This document shows, one piece after another, positions 63,148 through 64,000 of a stretch of DNA of 64,000 nucleotides. The notes under the pieces were generated by a model. It did not search any database. It was not told the origin of the DNA and saw only the letters and a program-made list of their open reading frames with translations. A program made the translations under genes and the position numbers. How positions within the stretch are numbered: the first letter of the stretch is position 1; every line of letters starts with the position of its first letter. Source of the stretch: Halosimplex amylolyticum (GTDB lineage: Archaea > Halobacteriota > Halobacteria > Halobacteriales > Haloarculaceae); NCBI RefSeq assembly GCF_051414035.1, contig NZ_JBLKNW010000009.1:62001-126000 (forward strand). Direction: 5' to 3'.

Positions 63148-63333
63148 ATGACTGACGACCAGCCACACGCACACAGGCTCGATTGTGAAGCGGCAGCAGC
63201 CGATTGCCGGTTCATCGTTCAATCAGAAGACGAAGAAGAAGCGATCCAGCTGGCGAAAACGCATATGAGCGACGTTCATGGACGCGACTACACGGAGGAC
63301 GAACTCCGGAGTGAACACCTGAAGAACGTATAA
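63148..63333 (+). CDS. DUF1059 domain protein
   Basis: The 61-residue protein begins MTDDQPHAHRLDCEAAAADCRFIVQSEDEEEAIQLAKTHMSDVHGRDYTEDELRSEHLK, with the DUF1059 pattern including the conserved Cys residues and a His. It may bind a metal. It is 16 bp before the methyltransferase, so they are probably co-transcribed. Confidence 0.85.
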   Translation: MTDDQPHAHRLDCEAAAADCRFIVQSEDEEEAIQLAKTHMSDVHGRDYTEDELRSEHLKNV

Positions 63334-63349
63334 CTACGGAACCGAACAG

Positions 63350-64000
63350 ATGTCCTCAGAAACCCAAGCAGACTCGATCAACGAAGAAAGACTGAACGAG
63401 CTCGTGGAAACGTCACTCGTCGACCTCGGCGCGACGGTCCACGCCGCTCTGGCCATCATCGGCGATGAGCTCGGGCTCTATGCGGCGCTGGACGAGGCTG
63501 GACCGCTCACGTCCGTCGAGCTGGCCGAGCAAACCGATACTGCCGAACGCTACGTCCGCGAATGGCTTCGCTCGCAGGCTGCGGGCGAGTACGTGACGTA
63601 CGACCCCGATACCGACCGCTACGATCTTACCCCCGAGCAGGCGTACGTGTTAGCCGACAAGGACAGTCCGGTGTTCATGCCGGGCGCGTTTCAGCTCGTT
63701 TCGTCGTTAGCCAAAATCGAACCCGACATTCGTGAGGCGTTTCGCACGGGCGAGGGCGTCGGCTGGCACGAACACGACGAAGACGTGTTCCACGGCACCG
63801 AACGCTTCTTCGGTCCGGCCTACGGGAACTTCCTCCTCGATTGGATCGAGGCACTCGACGGGGTAGCCGAGACGCTGGAAGCGGGCGGGCGAATCGCCGA
63901 TGTCGGCTGTGGCCACGGTGCTCCGACGATTCGCATGGCCGAAGCGTATCCCGATGCAACGGTCGTCGGTGTCGACTATCACGAGGCGTCGATCGAGGTG
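63350..64000 (+). CDS. SAM-dependent methyltransferase, 3' end cut by window
   Basis: The 217 visible residues start MSSETQADSINEERLNELVETSLVDLGATVHAALAIIGDELGLYAALDEAGPLTSVELAEQTDTAERYVREWL (a winged-helix dimerisation region of the Rv2258c-like type). They reach the SAM-binding motif I, RIADVGCGHGAPTIRMAEAYPDATVVGVDYHE. The C-terminal catalytic part lies beyond the window. Its substrate is unknown. The frame is read through to the last base. Confidence 0.88.
   Translation, partial: MSSETQADSINEERLNELVETSLVDLGATVHAALAIIGDELGLYAALDEAGPLTSVELAEQTDTAERYVREWLRSQAAGEYVTYDPDTDRYDLTPEQAYVLADKDSPVFMPGAFQLVSSLAKIEPDIREAFRTGEGVGWHEHDEDVFHGTERFFGPAYGNFLLDWIEALDGVAETLEAGGRIADVGCGHGAPTIRMAEAYPDATVVGVDYHEASIEV

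Noticed and set aside
1..64000. tRNA, rRNA or snoRNA-like genes
   Set aside because: No cloverleaf arms or conserved rRNA segments were recognised by eye.

Overview
The window is from a halophilic archaeon (class Halobacteria). The evidence is high GC content, very acidic predicted proteins, a TFB transcription factor, halocyanins, Tat lipoproteins, a bacterioopsin-activator (Bat) type regulator, DUF7344 winged-helix proteins and many universal stress proteins. Genus is not assignable by eye. At least eleven genes are broken or truncated and there is clear mobile DNA, so this looks like a plasmid, megaplasmid or accessory island rather than core chromosome. No tRNA, rRNA or CRISPR array was seen.

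Layout. 0-5 kb: C-terminal part of a TFB, a small zinc protein, a PQQ-propeller lipoprotein, a SWIM protein, a CBS-pair gene with a damaged start, a saccharopine-dehydrogenase-like enzyme and a DUF411 lipoprotein. 5.4-7.8 kb: a two-gene cysteine operon (cysteine synthase family enzyme, then cystathionine gamma-synthase/lyase). It is preceded by a short open frame that ends in four consecutive Cys codons and a stop, a candidate translational attenuator. 7.8-22.2 kb: a metal (copper) island with a CopZ-like chaperone, an Lrp/AsnC-TRASH regulator, a CopA ATPase, cupredoxins, DUF302 and SHOCT-tailed membrane proteins, YHS proteins and a YHS-MaoC fusion. copZ, copA and a thioredoxin-like gene share a promoter element. 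22.2-23.3 kb: gene debris. 23.4-32.7 kb: a co-directional type IV secretion-like operon (VirB6-like, VirB3/PrgI-like and VirB4 proteins) ending with a lipoprotein metallo-beta-lactamase and DUF3006.

33-43 kb: a metallo-hydrolase, a frameshifted NmrA oxidoreductase with an HxlR regulator, an NSS symporter, universal stress proteins, DUF2267, amphi-Trp and a nicotinate phosphoribosyltransferase. 43.2-48.9 kb: a 5.67-kb transposon bounded by IS5-type inverted repeats and a perfect 8-bp target duplication. It carries a frameshifted transposase, a DUF7344 protein and a 1289-residue PAS/GAF/Bat regulator. 49-64 kb: a CBS-MaoC fusion, PPOX proteins, a four-CBS protein, a universal stress protein, PolX, an alcohol dehydrogenase, a ZIP transporter with an early stop, a site-2 protease with CBS domains, a Na/Ca-type exchanger, amphi-Trp and CBS proteins, a FilR1-like regulator, DUF1059 and the 5' part of a methyltransferase.

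Themes: metal handling by soluble, membrane and periplasm-facing proteins; stress and CBS sensing; and layered gene transfer. The two observations most worth testing are the Cys4 leader ahead of the cysteine operon and the IS5-type transposon carrying a sensor-regulator.
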